NCBI GenBank assembly: GCA_012840725.1
Contig: DURQ01000012.1
Span: forward strand, 1 to 64,000
Direction: 5' to 3'
From: Bacillota bacterium
Lineage (GTDB): Bacteria; Bacillota; Limnochordia; Darwinibacteriales; Darwinibacteriaceae
Length of the DNA stretch: 64,000 bases
The translations under genes and the position numbers were made by a program. The first letter of the stretch is position 1; the number at the start of each line of letters is the position of its first letter. This document shows, piece by piece, positions 1 through 9,007 of the stretch. The notes under the pieces are model-generated. The model made no database searches, had not been told where the DNA came from, and worked only from the letters and a program-made list of their open reading frames with translations.

Positions 1-6
1 CCTCAT
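1..6 (-). other. probable start of the next minus-strand gene (cut off)
   Basis: An ATG on the minus strand at 6-4 is preceded by an AAGGAG ribosome-binding site (plus-strand 15-20) at normal spacing, 55 bases after the prfB stop. Only two codons lie in the window, so the product cannot be named. A loose inverted repeat (AAAGGCCTT at 23-31 and again at 47-55) separates it from prfB and may be a weak terminator. Confidence 0.35.
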
Positions 7-61
7 ACCTTTTTCTCCTTAAAAAGGCCTTTTTCTCCTCTGCGATAAAGGCCTTCGCTGT

Positions 62-1145
62 TCAGCGCTTCATCTTGAGATATGCCTCGATAAAGGGATC
101 GAGGTAACCGTCCATCACCGCTTCCACATTTCCTACTTCTGCATTGGTGCGGTGATCCTTGACCAGAGTATAGGGGCAGAAGACATAGGAGCGGATCTGG
201 CTGCCCCAGGCGATCTCCTGCTGTTCTCCCTTGATACTCTCCAGTTTGGCCCGCTGTTCCGCTAGCTGCCTTTCCTTGAGCCTGGCGCGCAGGATCTTCA
301 TGGCCGCGTCCTTGTTAGAGTGCTGGGAACGCTCTGACTGGCACTGCACCACAATCCCCGTGGGAAGGTGGGTGATGCGCACCGCCGATTCGGTCTTGTT
401 GACATGCTGGCCGCCGGCACCGCTGGAGCGGTAGGTATCGATGCGCAGGTCTTCAGGGTTGATCTGCACGCTCAGATCGTCCTCGATCTCCGGCATCACT
501 TCCACCGACGAAAAGGAGGTGTGCCTGCGGCCGGAAGAATCAAAAGGAGAAATGCGGACCAGGCGGTGCACACCCTTCTCGCTCCGCAAGTAGCCGTAGG
601 CATAGGGGCCTTTGACCAGGAGAGTCACATCCTTGATGCCCGCTTCATCACCAGCCTGGTAGTCAAGGAGTTCCACGCTGTAGCCCCGGTCTTCAGCCCA
701 GCGGGTGTACATCCTCCAGAGCATCGCAGCCCAATCCTGGGCCTCGGTGCCGCCGGCACCGGGATGGATCGCCACGATGGCGTTGCTGGCATCGTACTCT
801 CCGCTGAGGAGGGACTCAAGTTCCAGGCGATCTATTTCTTTCTCAAGCTGTTCAACGCTGCTTGCCAGCTCGGCTTGGAGCTCTTCGTCTTCTGACTCCT
901 CCACCAGTTCCAGCAGAACGACGGCATCCTCGTGGGAATCGCGCACGCTCTGCCACCGCTTGATAATTCTCTTCAGCTCGCTGATCTCCCTGGTGGTCTT
1001 CTGAGCCAATTCCTGGTCATTCCAGAAGCCAGCCTGAGACATGGTGTCCTCCAGTTCGCTCAGGCGTGCCTGCTTTTTATCTATGTCAAAGATAGCCCCG
1101 CATTTCTTCGATCCGTTTCCCCAAGTCTGCTAACACTTCATGCAT
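62..1145 (-). CDS. prfB: peptide chain release factor 2, with +1 programmed frameshift
   Basis: RF2 recognises UGA and UAA stop codons and triggers peptide release. The SPF codon-recognition motif (in [11 protein letters not shown]) and the catalytic GGQ (in [10 protein letters not shown]) are both present. The main frame opens at 1042, but an upstream frame starts at ATG 1145-1143 behind GGGAGGT, encodes [19 protein letters not shown] and meets an in-frame TGA inside CTTTGAC (1091-1085). Shifting +1 there continues as [16 protein letters not shown] into the main frame, giving about 360 residues, the usual RF2 length. This is the classical autoregulatory frameshift known in many bacteria. The start overlaps the end of secA by 8 bases, as expected for the secA-prfB pair. 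Confidence 0.95.
1085..1091 (-). promoter_or_regulatory. RF2 programmed +1 frameshift site (CTTTGAC)
   Basis: The slippery CTT followed by TGA C lies 19 codons into prfB, with a G-rich, Shine-Dalgarno-like GCGGGGC just upstream. When RF2 is scarce, termination at the UGA is slow, the ribosome slips +1 and full-length RF2 is made. The 19 upstream codons agree with known RF2 N termini in sense but not in exact sequence. Confidence 0.9.
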
Positions 1146-3654
1146 TGCTTGACCTCCCATGACACTTCTTGTATTTCAACCCGCTCCCGCAGGGGCAGGG
1201 GTCGTTGCGTCCCACTTTCTGCCCCACCTGGCGCGGCGTGCGCTGCACTTCTTCCCCCTGGTTGGTCTGTGCCTCGGCCAGCCGGTCCTTGGGCTGGGCC
1301 TTCTCTGCACCGACCAGGCGCACCTTGAAGAGCATGCTCATGCAGTCCTCCTGGATGGCGTGCACCATGTCCTCGAACATCTGGTAGGCCTCCAGGCGGT
1401 ACTCGATCAGGGGATCCCGCTGGCCATAGGCCCGCAGGCCGATGCCTTCCCGCAGATCATCCATGTTGCTGAGATGGGCCATCCATTTCTGATCCGTGAT
1501 CTGCAGCAGGACCAGCTTTTCAATGTGCCGCTGCAGCTCCGGTCCGTAGTTGGCCATCCTCCGTTCATAGACCCTCCGGGCCTGTTCGTAGAGGGCAGGG
1601 CCCATCCCTTTGGGGCCGAGCTCAGCCAGCTCCTCAGGGCTCAACGGGCAGGGCTGGCCAACATCCTCGGCGTACTGCCTCCGGATGGCTTCCAGGTCCC
1701 ACTCTTCCCGGTTGATCTTCTCATCGGCATGGCGCTGCACGAGCCTGTTCAGCACCTCGCCCATGATGGAGCTGATCTGCTCGGAGATGTTCTCGTTGAG
1801 AAGCACTGCCCGCCGCTGGGCGTAGATCACTTCACGCTGCTTGTTCATGACATCGTCATATTCCAGCACCTGGCGGCGGATTTCGAAGTGGCGGGTTTCC
1901 ACGCGTTTCTGTGCGTTTTCAATGGCCTTGCTGATCTGGGGATGATCGATGGGCTGATCTTCCTCCCAGCCCAGGCGGTCCATGATCCCCATGATGCGCT
2001 CGGAGCCAAACAGGCGCATCAGATCATCTTCCATGGACACGTAGAACTGAGATGAACCCGGGTCGCCCTGGCGGCCCGAACGGCCCCGCAGCTGGTTATC
2101 GATGCGCCTGGCCTCATGGCGCTCACTGCCGATCACATGCAGGCCGCCAAGCTCCACAACGCCTTCGCCCAGGACAATGTCGGTGCCTCGGCCGGCCATA
2201 TTGGTTGCGATGGTCACCATCCCGCGCTGACCGGCCAGCTTGATAATCTCCGCCTCTTTTTCATGGTACTTGGCGTTGAGCACCTGGTGGGGAACGCCTT
2301 CTTTTTTCAAGAGCTGGCTGAGGTGTTCCGACGCCTCAATGCTGATCGTGCCCACCAAAACCGGCTGACCCTTTTTGTGGCGCTCAACAATATCCGCGAT
2401 GATCGCGCGGATCTTGGCCTGTTTTGTCTTGAAGACCAGATCGGGGTAGTCCCGGCGGATCATGGGCTTGTTCGTGGGAATAACCACCACATCGAGCCCG
2501 TAGATCTTCCTGAACTCCTCTTCCTCCGTCTTGGCCGTACCGGTCATGCCGGCGAGCTTTTTGTACATGCGGAAATAGTTCTGGTAGGTGATGGAGGCCA
2601 GGGTCTGGCTCTCCTTGAGCACCGGCACTCCCTCTTTGGCCTCAATGCTCTGGTGCAGCCCGTCAGAGTAACGCCTTCCGGGCATGAGGCGGCCGGTAAA
2701 CTCGTCGACGATGATCACTTCACCGTCTTTGACCACGTAATCCCGGTCCCGCAGGAAGAATTCCTTAGCCTTCAGGGACTGGTTGAGGTAGTGGTTGAGC
2801 TCGAAATGGGCATCATCGAAGAGGTCTTCGATTCCCAAGATTTTCTCCACCCGGGACAGCCCTTCTTCCGTGATGGAGATCGTTTTTGCCTTTTCATCCA
2901 CTTCGTAGTCGCGCCCCCGCCTAAGCTGCGGAGCGATCTGGGCGAAACGCACGTAGTGCTGGGCTGAATCCTCAGCAGCCCCGGAGATGATCAGGGGAGT
3001 TCTCGCCTCATCGATCAAAATGGAGTCCACTTCGTCCACGATGGCGTAGTTCAGCGCTCTCTGGACGATCTGCTCGGGGTAGACCACCATATTATCCCGC
3101 AGGTAGTCGAAGCCGAACTCGTTGTTTGTACCGTAGGTGATCTGGCAGCTGTAGGCGGCTTGCCGTTCCTCAAAGCTGAGGCCGTGCACGATCACGCCAA
3201 CGCTCAGCCCCAGGAACTTGTAGACGGCGCCCATCCACTCCGCATCGCGCTTGGCCAGGTAATCGTTGACGGTGACCACATGCACGCCCTCATTGGTGAG
3301 CGCGTTAAGGTAAACGGGCAGAGTGGCCACAAGAGTCTTGCCTTCCCCCGTTTTCATCTCGGCGATGCGCCCCTGGTGCAGGATGATGCCGCCCAAAAGC
3401 TGTACATCGAAATGACGCATGCCCAAAGTCCGGCGCGCGGCTTCCCGCACGACGGCGAAGGCTTCAACAAGCAGGTCATCCAAACTGGCCCCGTTGGCCA
3501 GCTTCTGCTGGAAGTACGGGGTCTTTGCCTGAAGCTCCTCATCGCTGAGGGCCATCATCTGCGGTTCCAGGGCGTTGATTTCCTCAACCACCGAGCGCAG
3601 CCGCTTGAGCTCACGCTCCGTGGGATCAAGCCAGTTCTTCAGCTTCTCCAGCAC
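1138..3654 (-). CDS. secA: preprotein translocase ATPase SecA
   Basis: SecA is the motor that drives unfolded preproteins through SecYEG at the inner membrane. The 838-residue product has the Walker A loop ([14 protein letters not shown]), the DEAD-type motif ([15 protein letters not shown]), the helicase core motif [10 protein letters not shown], and the C-terminal zinc-binding tail ([17 protein letters not shown]) used for SecB or ribosome contact. I chose the GTG at 3654 because a GGGAGGT site lies just upstream and the protein then begins [13 protein letters not shown] as SecA proteins do; the frame stays open to 3744. It overlaps prfB by 8 bases, so the two are probably co-transcribed. 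Confidence 0.97.
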   Translation of the reverse strand: MLEKLKNWLDPTERELKRLRSVVEEINALEPQMMALSDEELQAKTPYFQQKLANGASLDDLLVEAFAVVREAARRTLGMRHFDVQLLGGIILHQGRIAEMKTGEGKTLVATLPVYLNALTNEGVHVVTVNDYLAKRDAEWMGAVYKFLGLSVGVIVHGLSFEERQAAYSCQITYGTNNEFGFDYLRDNMVVYPEQIVQRALNYAIVDEVDSILIDEARTPLIISGAAEDSAQHYVRFAQIAPQLRRGRDYEVDEKAKTISITEEGLSRVEKILGIEDLFDDAHFELNHYLNQSLKAKEFFLRDRDYVVKDGEVIIVDEFTGRLMPGRRYSDGLHQSIEAKEGVPVLKESQTLASITYQNYFRMYKKLAGMTGTAKTEEEEFRKIYGLDVVVIPTNKPMIRRDYPDLVFKTKQAKIRAIIADIVERHKKGQPVLVGTISIEASEHLSQLLKKEGVPHQVLNAKYHEKEAEIIKLAGQRGMVTIATNMAGRGTDIVLGEGVVELGGLHVIGSERHEARRIDNQLRGRSGRQGDPGSSQFYVSMEDDLMRLFGSERIMGIMDRLGWEEDQPIDHPQISKAIENAQKRVETRHFEIRRQVLEYDDVMNKQREVIYAQRRAVLLNENISEQISSIMGEVLNRLVQRHADEKINREEWDLEAIRRQYAEDVGQPCPLSPEELAELGPKGMGPALYEQARRVYERRMANYGPELQRHIEKLVLLQITDQKWMAHLSNMDDLREGIGLRAYGQRDPLIEYRLEAYQMFEDMVHAIQEDCMSMLFKVRLVGAEKAQPKDRLAEAQTNQGEEVQRTPRQVGQKVGRNDPCPCGSGLKYKKCHGRSSNA

Positions 3655-3707
3655 GTCCCTACCTCCCAGGATTATTGTACACAACCTCCAGCCCTGCCGC
3701 AACCAGG

Positions 3708-4850
3708 CTAGCTGCCTTTCAAACCTGCATCCACGAGCGCCCACAGCCCGCCGGCGACCAGGGAATGCCCGCCCAGGAGGATGGGGATGGGAGCTTCGAT
3801 CGCGGCGCGGGTAAACTCGCGCAGACCGTCATGGGAGATCAGGTCGAGTTCGCCCAGATCTGAAGCAAAACGGTCAGCAGCACTGAGCTGCCAATGAAAG
3901 TGTTCGAAAAGCACCCGCGTGTCTAAGACCGCACCCCCGGCCACTTCCGCCAGGAAATCGAAAAAGGCGCGGAAACCCAGCTCTTCCACGAGCTTTCCCA
4001 TGAGGGCTTTGACTTCTCCCCGGGCATCGCGGCCCAAGGCCTTCATGCCCCGTTCTTCCGAGTAGAGGCGCAGGCGGCAGCGGGTGTTGGCATCGAGATA
4101 CTGGAAAAGCGTTGAACCCACCCTCCCATAGATGATCAGCTCGCCGCTTGGCGTGCCGAGCAGCTCCTTGATGGCCTGAGCCCGGGAAAAGTCCCACTTC
4201 AGGTCCTGGACAGCCGCTCGAGTGTTCGCACCCAGCGAAGGGTGCACTGACATGATCATGACGTCGGTCGGTGTGTCCACATCGAAGTTCAGGCCTAACG
4301 TGCGCTGGAGGGGGATGAAGCGCAGGCCGCCTGCGTGGCTGAAAGCCAGCGGCAGAGCGTTGTCGATGGCGGGCAGTGTGATGCGCTCCAGGGCCTTCCC
4401 CGGTGCAAAACCCACGATATCTGCTGAGTAATAGTTGTTGGTCAGGAAGACATCCTCATTCTGCTCCAGGATCTCCCTCAGGTACTGAAGTTCTGCGGAA
4501 GAAATCAGGGGAGCGGCTGCTCCCCCCATGTACAACACCTTTTCCAGGCGGCACTTCTCCACCACATCCCGCAGACGCTGGCCGAAGTGGAAGGGCCTCT
4601 CGATTTCACTGCCCAGCAGCACCTGCGCCTGGCTTCCCCGGAGGCGCTGGGCCAGTTCCGGGTAGGAGGTTACGACCAGAATGTGCTCGAACCCCGCTTC
4701 CTGGGCCCGTTCAACCAGATCGAGGACCATACCCTCCCGCACTGCCTGCATCTGAGTCTCCAAGGCGCCGTGCACCGCACCGCCTTCAAAGATAACCAGA
4801 CTTACTAGTTGAGTCTCAGAACTCTGCTTCAATGAGCCCATAGTGCCCAT
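3708..4850 (-). CDS. nucleotidyltransferase-like protein (GT-A/CofC-like N terminus)
   Basis: I do not recognise this as a named gene. The roughly 380-residue protein starts with a Rossmann-like half: a beta strand, [15 protein letters not shown], then [12 protein letters not shown], then [13 protein letters not shown]. The last resembles the DxDTPxD element of MobA/CofC-type nucleotidyltransferases. The C-terminal half has no motif I can assign and ends in [17 protein letters not shown]. There is no signal peptide, so it is likely cytoplasmic. It overlaps the end of hpf by 35 bases, so translation may be coupled. Its place between hpf and secA is unusual, because those two are normally adjacent. 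ATG 4850 is preferred over GTG 4853, although the ribosome-binding site (AGGCGG) is weak. Confidence 0.6.
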   Translation of the reverse strand: MGTMGSLKQSSETQLVSLVIFEGGAVHGALETQMQAVREGMVLDLVERAQEAGFEHILVVTSYPELAQRLRGSQAQVLLGSEIERPFHFGQRLRDVVEKCRLEKVLYMGGAAAPLISSAELQYLREILEQNEDVFLTNNYYSADIVGFAPGKALERITLPAIDNALPLAFSHAGGLRFIPLQRTLGLNFDVDTPTDVMIMSVHPSLGANTRAAVQDLKWDFSRAQAIKELLGTPSGELIIYGRVGSTLFQYLDANTRCRLRLYSEERGMKALGRDARGEVKALMGKLVEELGFRAFFDFLAEVAGGAVLDTRVLFEHFHWQLSAADRFASDLGELDLISHDGLREFTRAAIEAPIPILLGGHSLVAGGLWALVDAGLKGS

Positions 4851-5361
4851 CACGCCGCCTGTAAACTACGCTCACTTCACCGCTGTCCGCATCTCTGAAG
4901 ACAAAAAAATCATGCCCCAAGAGCTCCATCTGCATGACCGCTTCTTCCACATCCATGGGCTTCAGGGCAAAACGCTTCGTTCTCACAATCCGGGGAGCTG
5001 CCAACTCCTCCTCGCTTTCTGGGCCAGCTGCCTGAACTTCGCCAAGCTTGGGTCCCTGGCTTCTCTTCCAGAGCTTGGTCTTGAATTTGGTCAGCTGCCT
5101 TTCAATGCGGTCTACCGCACTGTCTATCGAGGTATACATATCTCCCGTTTTGCCTTCGCCCCTCAACAGGACTCCCGAGAGGTTTACGGTCACTTCGGCG
5201 ATGTGAGTGCCCCGCTCAATGCGCATCATCACTTCAGCAGAGGCCGTCCGATTGTCATTGAGGTATTTGTCAAGCTTCGAGACCTTTTTCTCCACGTAGC
5301 TGCGTAAGGCTTCCGTAATCTCAAGGTTCTTGCCGGAGATGCTGATCTTGATCTTCGCCAT
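4816..5361 (-). CDS. hpf: ribosome hibernation promoting factor, long form
   Basis: Long-form HPF dimerises 70S ribosomes into inactive 100S particles in stationary phase. The N-terminal domain (residues 1-100, MAKIKISISGKNLEITEAL onward) is the RaiA/YfiA ribosome-binding fold. A linker rich in Glu and Ala (105-125) leads to the C-terminal dimerisation domain (about 126-181, with RTKRFALKPMDVEEAV and GHDFFVFRD). At 181 residues it is the standard Firmicutes length. AAGGAG sits 10 bases before the ATG. In Bacillus subtilis the orthologue yvyD also lies between the fliS/fliT genes and secA. Confidence 0.95.
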   Translation of the reverse strand: MAKIKISISGKNLEITEALRSYVEKKVSKLDKYLNDNRTASAEVMMRIERGTHIAEVTVNLSGVLLRGEGKTGDMYTSIDSAVDRIERQLTKFKTKLWKRSQGPKLGEVQAAGPESEEELAAPRIVRTKRFALKPMDVEEAVMQMELLGHDFFVFRDADSGEVSVVYRRRDGHYGLIEAEF

Positions 5362-5396
5362 TTCACTTCACTCCTTCAATGACGACTTTATCTCTA

Positions 5397-5426
5397 ATAT
5401 TACCCTTAGCGAAAGTAAAATCCTTC
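5397..5426 (-). promoter_or_regulatory. candidate sigma-H-like promoter for hpf
   Basis: On the minus strand GAAGGATTT (5426-5418) matches the sigma-H -35 consensus RWAGGAWWT in full. The -10 region near 5402-5397 (GGTAATATT) matches the expected HGAAT poorly. The B. subtilis hpf gene is known to have sigma-H and sigma-B promoters, so this site is plausible, but only the -35 half is strong. Confidence 0.35.
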
Positions 5427-5432
5427 CGGGCA

Positions 5433-5463
5433 GAAAAAAATGGACTGAGTCTGCCCTCAGTCC
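5433..5463 (-). terminator. Rho-independent terminator of the late flagellar operon
   Basis: GGACTGAG and CTCAGTCC form an 8-bp perfect stem with a 6-base loop (5442-5463). On the minus strand it is followed by ATTTTTTT. It lies 34 bases after the last flagellar gene and closes that operon ahead of the hpf promoter. Confidence 0.85.
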
Positions 5464-5496
5464 CTGCCATGCTCAAAAACCGTTCTGGTCGTTATT

Positions 5497-5955
5497 TCAC
5501 TCGCCTCTGCCATAGGCCCTGCCGGCCTGTTTCCGCTGTTCCGACTGCTGCGCCTGGGCCCGTTTCAGATAGGCGTTGAGCGCAGATTCGTTTTGACGCT
5601 CCTGGGTCTCCAGCTCTTCCAGAACCGGTACCAGTTCGCTGATTACTGCGTTCAGAGCCGCCAGATCATCCTGGTAATACTCTGGCGCGGCAAGCCTCAA
5701 CTGCGGAAGAGAAAAGCTGGAGAGTCCAAAGTGACTGACCAGCTGATCCTGCAGAGTGCGGATCTGCTGTTCATGCTCCCCGGCACGCTTCAGCAGGCCC
5801 TCCTTGGTCTTCAGGACCTGCAGAAGGCGGTCGAGCTGTCCCTTTTCGATGAGCGCGCTCTCCTGCGAGCCTACCTCGCCGATCTCCTTGTACAGCTGAA
5901 GCTGTTCGGTGTAAGCTTGGTTGAGCGACGTGATTTTCTCGCGGATTTCTCTCAT
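5497..5955 (-). CDS. FliT/FlgN-like flagellar export chaperone
   Basis: This is a helical, Glu/Gln/Leu-rich protein of about 152 residues with no signal peptide, directly downstream of fliS. In B. subtilis that position is held by fliT, the chaperone for the filament cap and related export substrates. The start ATG at 5955 overlaps the fliS stop as ATGA, so translation is coupled; the longer frame to 5982 would run into fliS. Sequence alone does not separate FliT from FlgN-type chaperones, and the assignment rests mainly on position. No fliD, the usual FliT client, is found nearby. Confidence 0.6.
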   Translation of the reverse strand: MREIREKITSLNQAYTEQLQLYKEIGEVGSQESALIEKGQLDRLLQVLKTKEGLLKRAGEHEQQIRTLQDQLVSHFGLSSFSLPQLRLAAPEYYQDDLAALNAVISELVPVLEELETQERQNESALNAYLKRAQAQQSEQRKQAGRAYGRGE

Positions 5956-6329
5956 CGGACCTGGGCCACCACCTGTTCCCAAGTCTCCTTCAACTCGCTC
6001 AGCAGGTGGAGGGCTTCCTCGATGGCGTCCACATCCTTCTTGATGTTCGCCTTAACCAGACGTTCATAGATGTATTCGTACAACTGCTGCAGATTCTCGG
6101 CAATATCGCCAACGCGCAGATCGAGCGCAAAATTGAGTTCGCTTACGATGTCCTGAACCCGGATCAGTTTCTGGCTGGCTGCTTCCATTTCTCCGCGCTT
6201 GATATGCTCCTGAGCCTGGCGCCCGAAGCGGATCGCACCATCGAACAGCATGATCAGCAGTTCGCCTGGAGAAGCGGTAGATACTTGAGTCTGTCTGTAA
6301 GCTTGGTATGCATGTGCGTATGCGTTCAT
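5952..6329 (-). CDS. fliS: flagellin export chaperone FliS
   Basis: FliS binds flagellin in the cytoplasm and keeps it unpolymerised until export. The 125-residue protein has the family features: MNAYAHAYQAYRQTQV at the N terminus, SPGELLIMLFDGAIRF at 20-35 and LYEYIYERLVKAN near residue 90. The gene follows flaG by only 15 bases, with no fliD in between, which is unusual because flaG-fliD-fliS is the common order. The downstream chaperone gene overlaps by 4 bases. Confidence 0.95.
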   Translation of the reverse strand: MNAYAHAYQAYRQTQVSTASPGELLIMLFDGAIRFGRQAQEHIKRGEMEAASQKLIRVQDIVSELNFALDLRVGDIAENLQQLYEYIYERLVKANIKKDVDAIEEALHLLSELKETWEQVVAQVR

Positions 6330-6344
6330 TTAAGGCCCAACCCC

Positions 6345-6728
6345 CTAAGCCCGTTTGTCGACGAGAACACCGATCATTTCCCGGATCCTGGCCACAGTAT
6401 CCAGTACTTCTTCCGGCGGAATCTCCTTGATCACCTCATTGGTGTCCAGGTTCACCACCCTAACCTGCAGCCGCTGCGTGTCCTCATGGATGGAAAACCG
6501 GAGAGCACGGTTGATGTACTCCATGGAGTTATTCAGCGCCTCAACGGCCTCCTCAACCTCTAGGCGGTCCGGTTCTTCTCCGGGCTCGGCTTCTTTCTCC
6601 AACCTCTTTGCTGCCTTTTCCAACGCCCCTTCGGTGCCAGCGTGCTTGCTCCGTTCGACACCGAAAGCCGCGTTCATCTGAGGCATCAATTCAGTTTTCT
6701 TCAGATCCAGCGATCCCTGCACTTTCAT
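6345..6728 (-). CDS. flaG: FlaG family flagellar protein
   Basis: FlaG proteins influence filament length, but their exact role is poorly known. The C-terminal 75 residues match the family (LNNSMEYINRALRFSIHED, then VVNLDTNEVIKEIPPEEVLD). The N-terminal 50 residues are a charged, low-complexity lead. ATG 6728 is chosen because AGGAGG lies 8 bases upstream. The gene sits between csrA and fliS in the sigma-D-type operon. Confidence 0.9.
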   Translation of the reverse strand: MKVQGSLDLKKTELMPQMNAAFGVERSKHAGTEGALEKAAKRLEKEAEPGEEPDRLEVEEAVEALNNSMEYINRALRFSIHEDTQRLQVRVVNLDTNEVIKEIPPEEVLDTVARIREMIGVLVDKRA

Positions 6729-6758
6729 CCTTCTTCCCTCCTTTACCAGCACGCTTTT

Positions 6759-7013
6759 TTAGAAATCGCCCTGAACATTGGGCCTGACTTCACGCAGCGC
6801 TTGTTCCAGAGTGTCCACATCGACTTGTCTCTTAAGCGCTGCCCGCTTATTCTCCGCCTGGATTTCCTCATATACCTCGTGCCGGTAAACCGTGATGTGG
6901 CGCGGAGCGTCGATGCCAAGTTTGACCTGGTCGCCGCGGACATCCACCACAACGATACGCACATGATCTCCGATCATGATGCTCTGATCCACTTTGCGCG
7001 TCAACACCAGCAT
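6759..7013 (-). CDS. csrA: carbon storage regulator CsrA
   Basis: CsrA is a small RNA-binding translational repressor that recognises GGA motifs; in Firmicutes it represses flagellin synthesis and is held inactive by FliW. The first 60 residues are canonical ([20 protein letters not shown], then [19 protein letters not shown]). The C-terminal tail to residue 84 is longer than the 61-residue E. coli protein but normal for Firmicutes. The start is preceded by AGGGAGGGACAG. It lies just after fliW, its antagonist. The flagellin gene that normally follows is absent. Confidence 0.97.
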   Translation of the reverse strand: MLVLTRKVDQSIMIGDHVRIVVVDVRGDQVKLGIDAPRHITVYRHEVYEEIQAENKRAALKRQVDVDTLEQALREVRPNVQGDF

Positions 7014-7057
7014 GTCTGTCCCTCCCTGGACTCTATTCTACCCGGATGAGTCCAGAT

Positions 7058-7582
7058 TTAGACGGATTCTGGAACCTCTTCCGCACTTTGCTGTTCCTTG
7101 CTCTTCTGCTGCAGCAGGTAAGCATTCTTATGCATCTCTGCAAGGACGTTGTGCTTCGTGTGGTACTTGTCCCCGCTTATGATCAGCTGCGCTCCCAGTT
7201 TATCCTTGGTGTTGATCACCACAGGCGCCTGCAGGTTAACCGTCATCTCTGCCACGTTTTCCGGGATAGTGACAATACCAAAAACCCTGCCATCCTCCGG
7301 CGAGCCTATCTGCAAAAGCTCGATCTCTTCATCGCTCAGTTCCACTTCATAATCAGCCCGCACAAGTTCAGGCATGATCACGACAAAACTCAGACCCGGC
7401 TCATCCACAGACTGGAGCAAGCAGAAGGAGCTGTTCTCCCGTTCAACGAGCACGTACCTGTGGTAGTCACCAAAACCCAAGATCCCTCTGGGGAAGTTGA
7501 TGATCTGGTCTTCCTCAACAGCGATGGTGCCAAACCTCGTCTCTAATTGCACCTTGCCCACCTCACCCTTATCCACGAACAT
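7058..7582 (-). CDS. fliW: flagellar assembly factor FliW
   Basis: FliW binds either flagellin or CsrA and so links flagellin level to its own translation. Family signatures are visible: TRFGTIAVEEDQIINFPRGI near the N terminus, LGFGDYHRYVLVE, and the LQAPVVINTKDKLGAQLI segment near residue 125. The start at ATG 7582 follows AGGTGGGG; a GTG at 7597 has no good site. The first codons overlap the end of the DUF6470 gene by 14 bases. At about 174 residues it is a little longer than B. subtilis FliW. Confidence 0.92.
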   Translation of the reverse strand: MFVDKGEVGKVQLETRFGTIAVEEDQIINFPRGILGFGDYHRYVLVERENSSFCLLQSVDEPGLSFVVIMPELVRADYEVELSDEEIELLQIGSPEDGRVFGIVTIPENVAEMTVNLQAPVVINTKDKLGAQLIISGDKYHTKHNVLAEMHKNAYLLQQKSKEQQSAEEVPESV

Positions 7583-8057
7583 CCACGTAAACCCCACCTA
7601 AGTGCCAGGTTATGGTAGGAGGATGTATGTAGTGTTTGATCGACACCCCACCTTGGCGCCAGTCGATCTGCTGCGCATAGAAAAACCTTATCTCGGGCCG
7701 CGATGTGGGGGCAGCCTGAACGGTCAGCTCGGGGATGCTCTCTAATATGCTGCGCCTGGCCTGGTCAGCAAAGATCATCTCCTCCCGGAAATGACCGGCC
7801 CTTTCAACAACCTCATCCCCTGCGGCCGCTATGTCCGCAATGGCCTGCAGGGTTGTGTTCTGCGCCGTATCCCGCACCTGCCGGGCGAAGTCTTCCAGCC
7901 TGGGCATACCCAATTCAGCCCAACAGCGGCGCTGGTCGATCTCAAGGCGGGGACCTTCCGTCTTAACCTGCACCTGGGATACCTGCTGGCGGATCTCTGC
8001 CCTGGGCCAGTGATACGCCAGTTCAAACCGGGGATAGACGGTTGTGATCTGCAGCAT
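7569..8057 (-). CDS. DUF6470 (YviE-like) protein of the flagellar operon
   Basis: The 162-residue product belongs by sequence style and position to the YviE family (DUF6470), which lies between flgL and fliW in Bacillus and many other Firmicutes. The function is unknown. The protein is soluble, has no signal peptide, starts MLQITTVYPRFELAYHWPRAE, and carries a C-terminal beta-rich part that includes WHLGGVYVDVRG. It lies 13 bases after flgL and overlaps fliW, so it is an integral member of the operon. Confidence 0.8.
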   Translation of the reverse strand: MLQITTVYPRFELAYHWPRAEIRQQVSQVQVKTEGPRLEIDQRRCWAELGMPRLEDFARQVRDTAQNTTLQAIADIAAAGDEVVERAGHFREEMIFADQARRSILESIPELTVQAAPTSRPEIRFFYAQQIDWRQGGVSIKHYIHPPTITWHLGGVYVDVRG

Positions 8058-8070
8058 GGTCCACCCTACC

Positions 8071-8994
8071 TTACCTCAAAAAGTCCACAAGCGACGGCTG
8101 GATGATGCGCGCTCCTACTGCCAGCGCAGTGCGGTAAGCGAACTCCTCCATTTTCAGCTCCATAATAGCTTCGGCGTAGTCCAGATCCTGTTCTTCAGAG
8201 AGGATCTTAGTTAGGTTCAACCTTAGGTCGCCCAAGCGTGCATTGGCAAGCTGAACCCTGTTCTGCTTTCCGCCAACTTCGGACACCTTGCTCAACACAT
8301 TGTCCAGCGCCGCATCCAGCTCACCCAAGGGCACATCGGGGTTGCCTTGACCCTTCAACTCACCGTAAAGCTTCTGAAGAGCCTTGAAAAGCGGTTGGAA
8401 CACCTTTTCCCCGTCTTTGGGATCATAGTCGATCACATTGACGCCCATAGTCACTCCAGCACCGATCTCGAAATCAATGGATAACTCTTCATCGCTGAGC
8501 ACTATGCCCCCAAGGAAGACCACATCACCGATGCTGTCTTCATCCACTTCTCCTCCGGAGAACGGCTGGGTATCAGTGTGCTGTCCGGCAAATATGTACC
8601 GCCCACCGTGGGTGGAGTTCGCCAGCTGCAGAAGGTTCCCATGGAGCTGGGCTACCTCATCGGCCAGCGCTTTGCGAGCCGAGTCATCGAGATGGGTGGA
8701 CGCTCCAGCAACCGCCAGCTCCCTGGCGCGATGGATTACGCTCATGACGTCCTGCAGTACCACATCGGTGGCATCCAGCCAAGATGCGGCTGCGTCCAGG
8801 TTGCGGATGAACTGCTCTGTCTCCCGGATGGAACTGTTTGTGCGCATGATCACGCCGGCTTTCACGGGATCGTCCGATGGAAGGTTGACCTTCTTTTTCG
8901 TACCGAGCTGGTTGTTGATGCGCTCCAGGCGTTCCATGCCGCGGTTTAAGTTCATCAGGAGGTTGTTGTTCATCATCTTGTTAGTTACACGCAT
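8071..8994 (-). CDS. flgL: flagellar hook-filament junction protein FlgL (HAP3)
   Basis: FlgL joins the hook-side junction protein FlgK to the flagellin filament. The 307-residue protein starts MRVTNKMMNNNLLMNLNRG, the flagellin-like N-terminal coiled coil, followed by VNLPSDDPVKAGVIMRTNSS and the HGGRYIFAGQHTDTQPF segment typical of FlgL. The C-terminal helix (about 265-307) pairs with the N-terminal one in the D0/D1 core. It is exported by the flagellar type III system and carries no Sec signal. The gene follows flgK by 13 bases. Confidence 0.95.
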   Translation of the reverse strand: MRVTNKMMNNNLLMNLNRGMERLERINNQLGTKKKVNLPSDDPVKAGVIMRTNSSIRETEQFIRNLDAAASWLDATDVVLQDVMSVIHRARELAVAGASTHLDDSARKALADEVAQLHGNLLQLANSTHGGRYIFAGQHTDTQPFSGGEVDEDSIGDVVFLGGIVLSDEELSIDFEIGAGVTMGVNVIDYDPKDGEKVFQPLFKALQKLYGELKGQGNPDVPLGELDAALDNVLSKVSEVGGKQNRVQLANARLGDLRLNLTKILSEEQDLDYAEAIMELKMEEFAYRTALAVGARIIQPSLVDFLR

Positions 8995-9007
8995 TGGCAG
9001 CTGCCTC

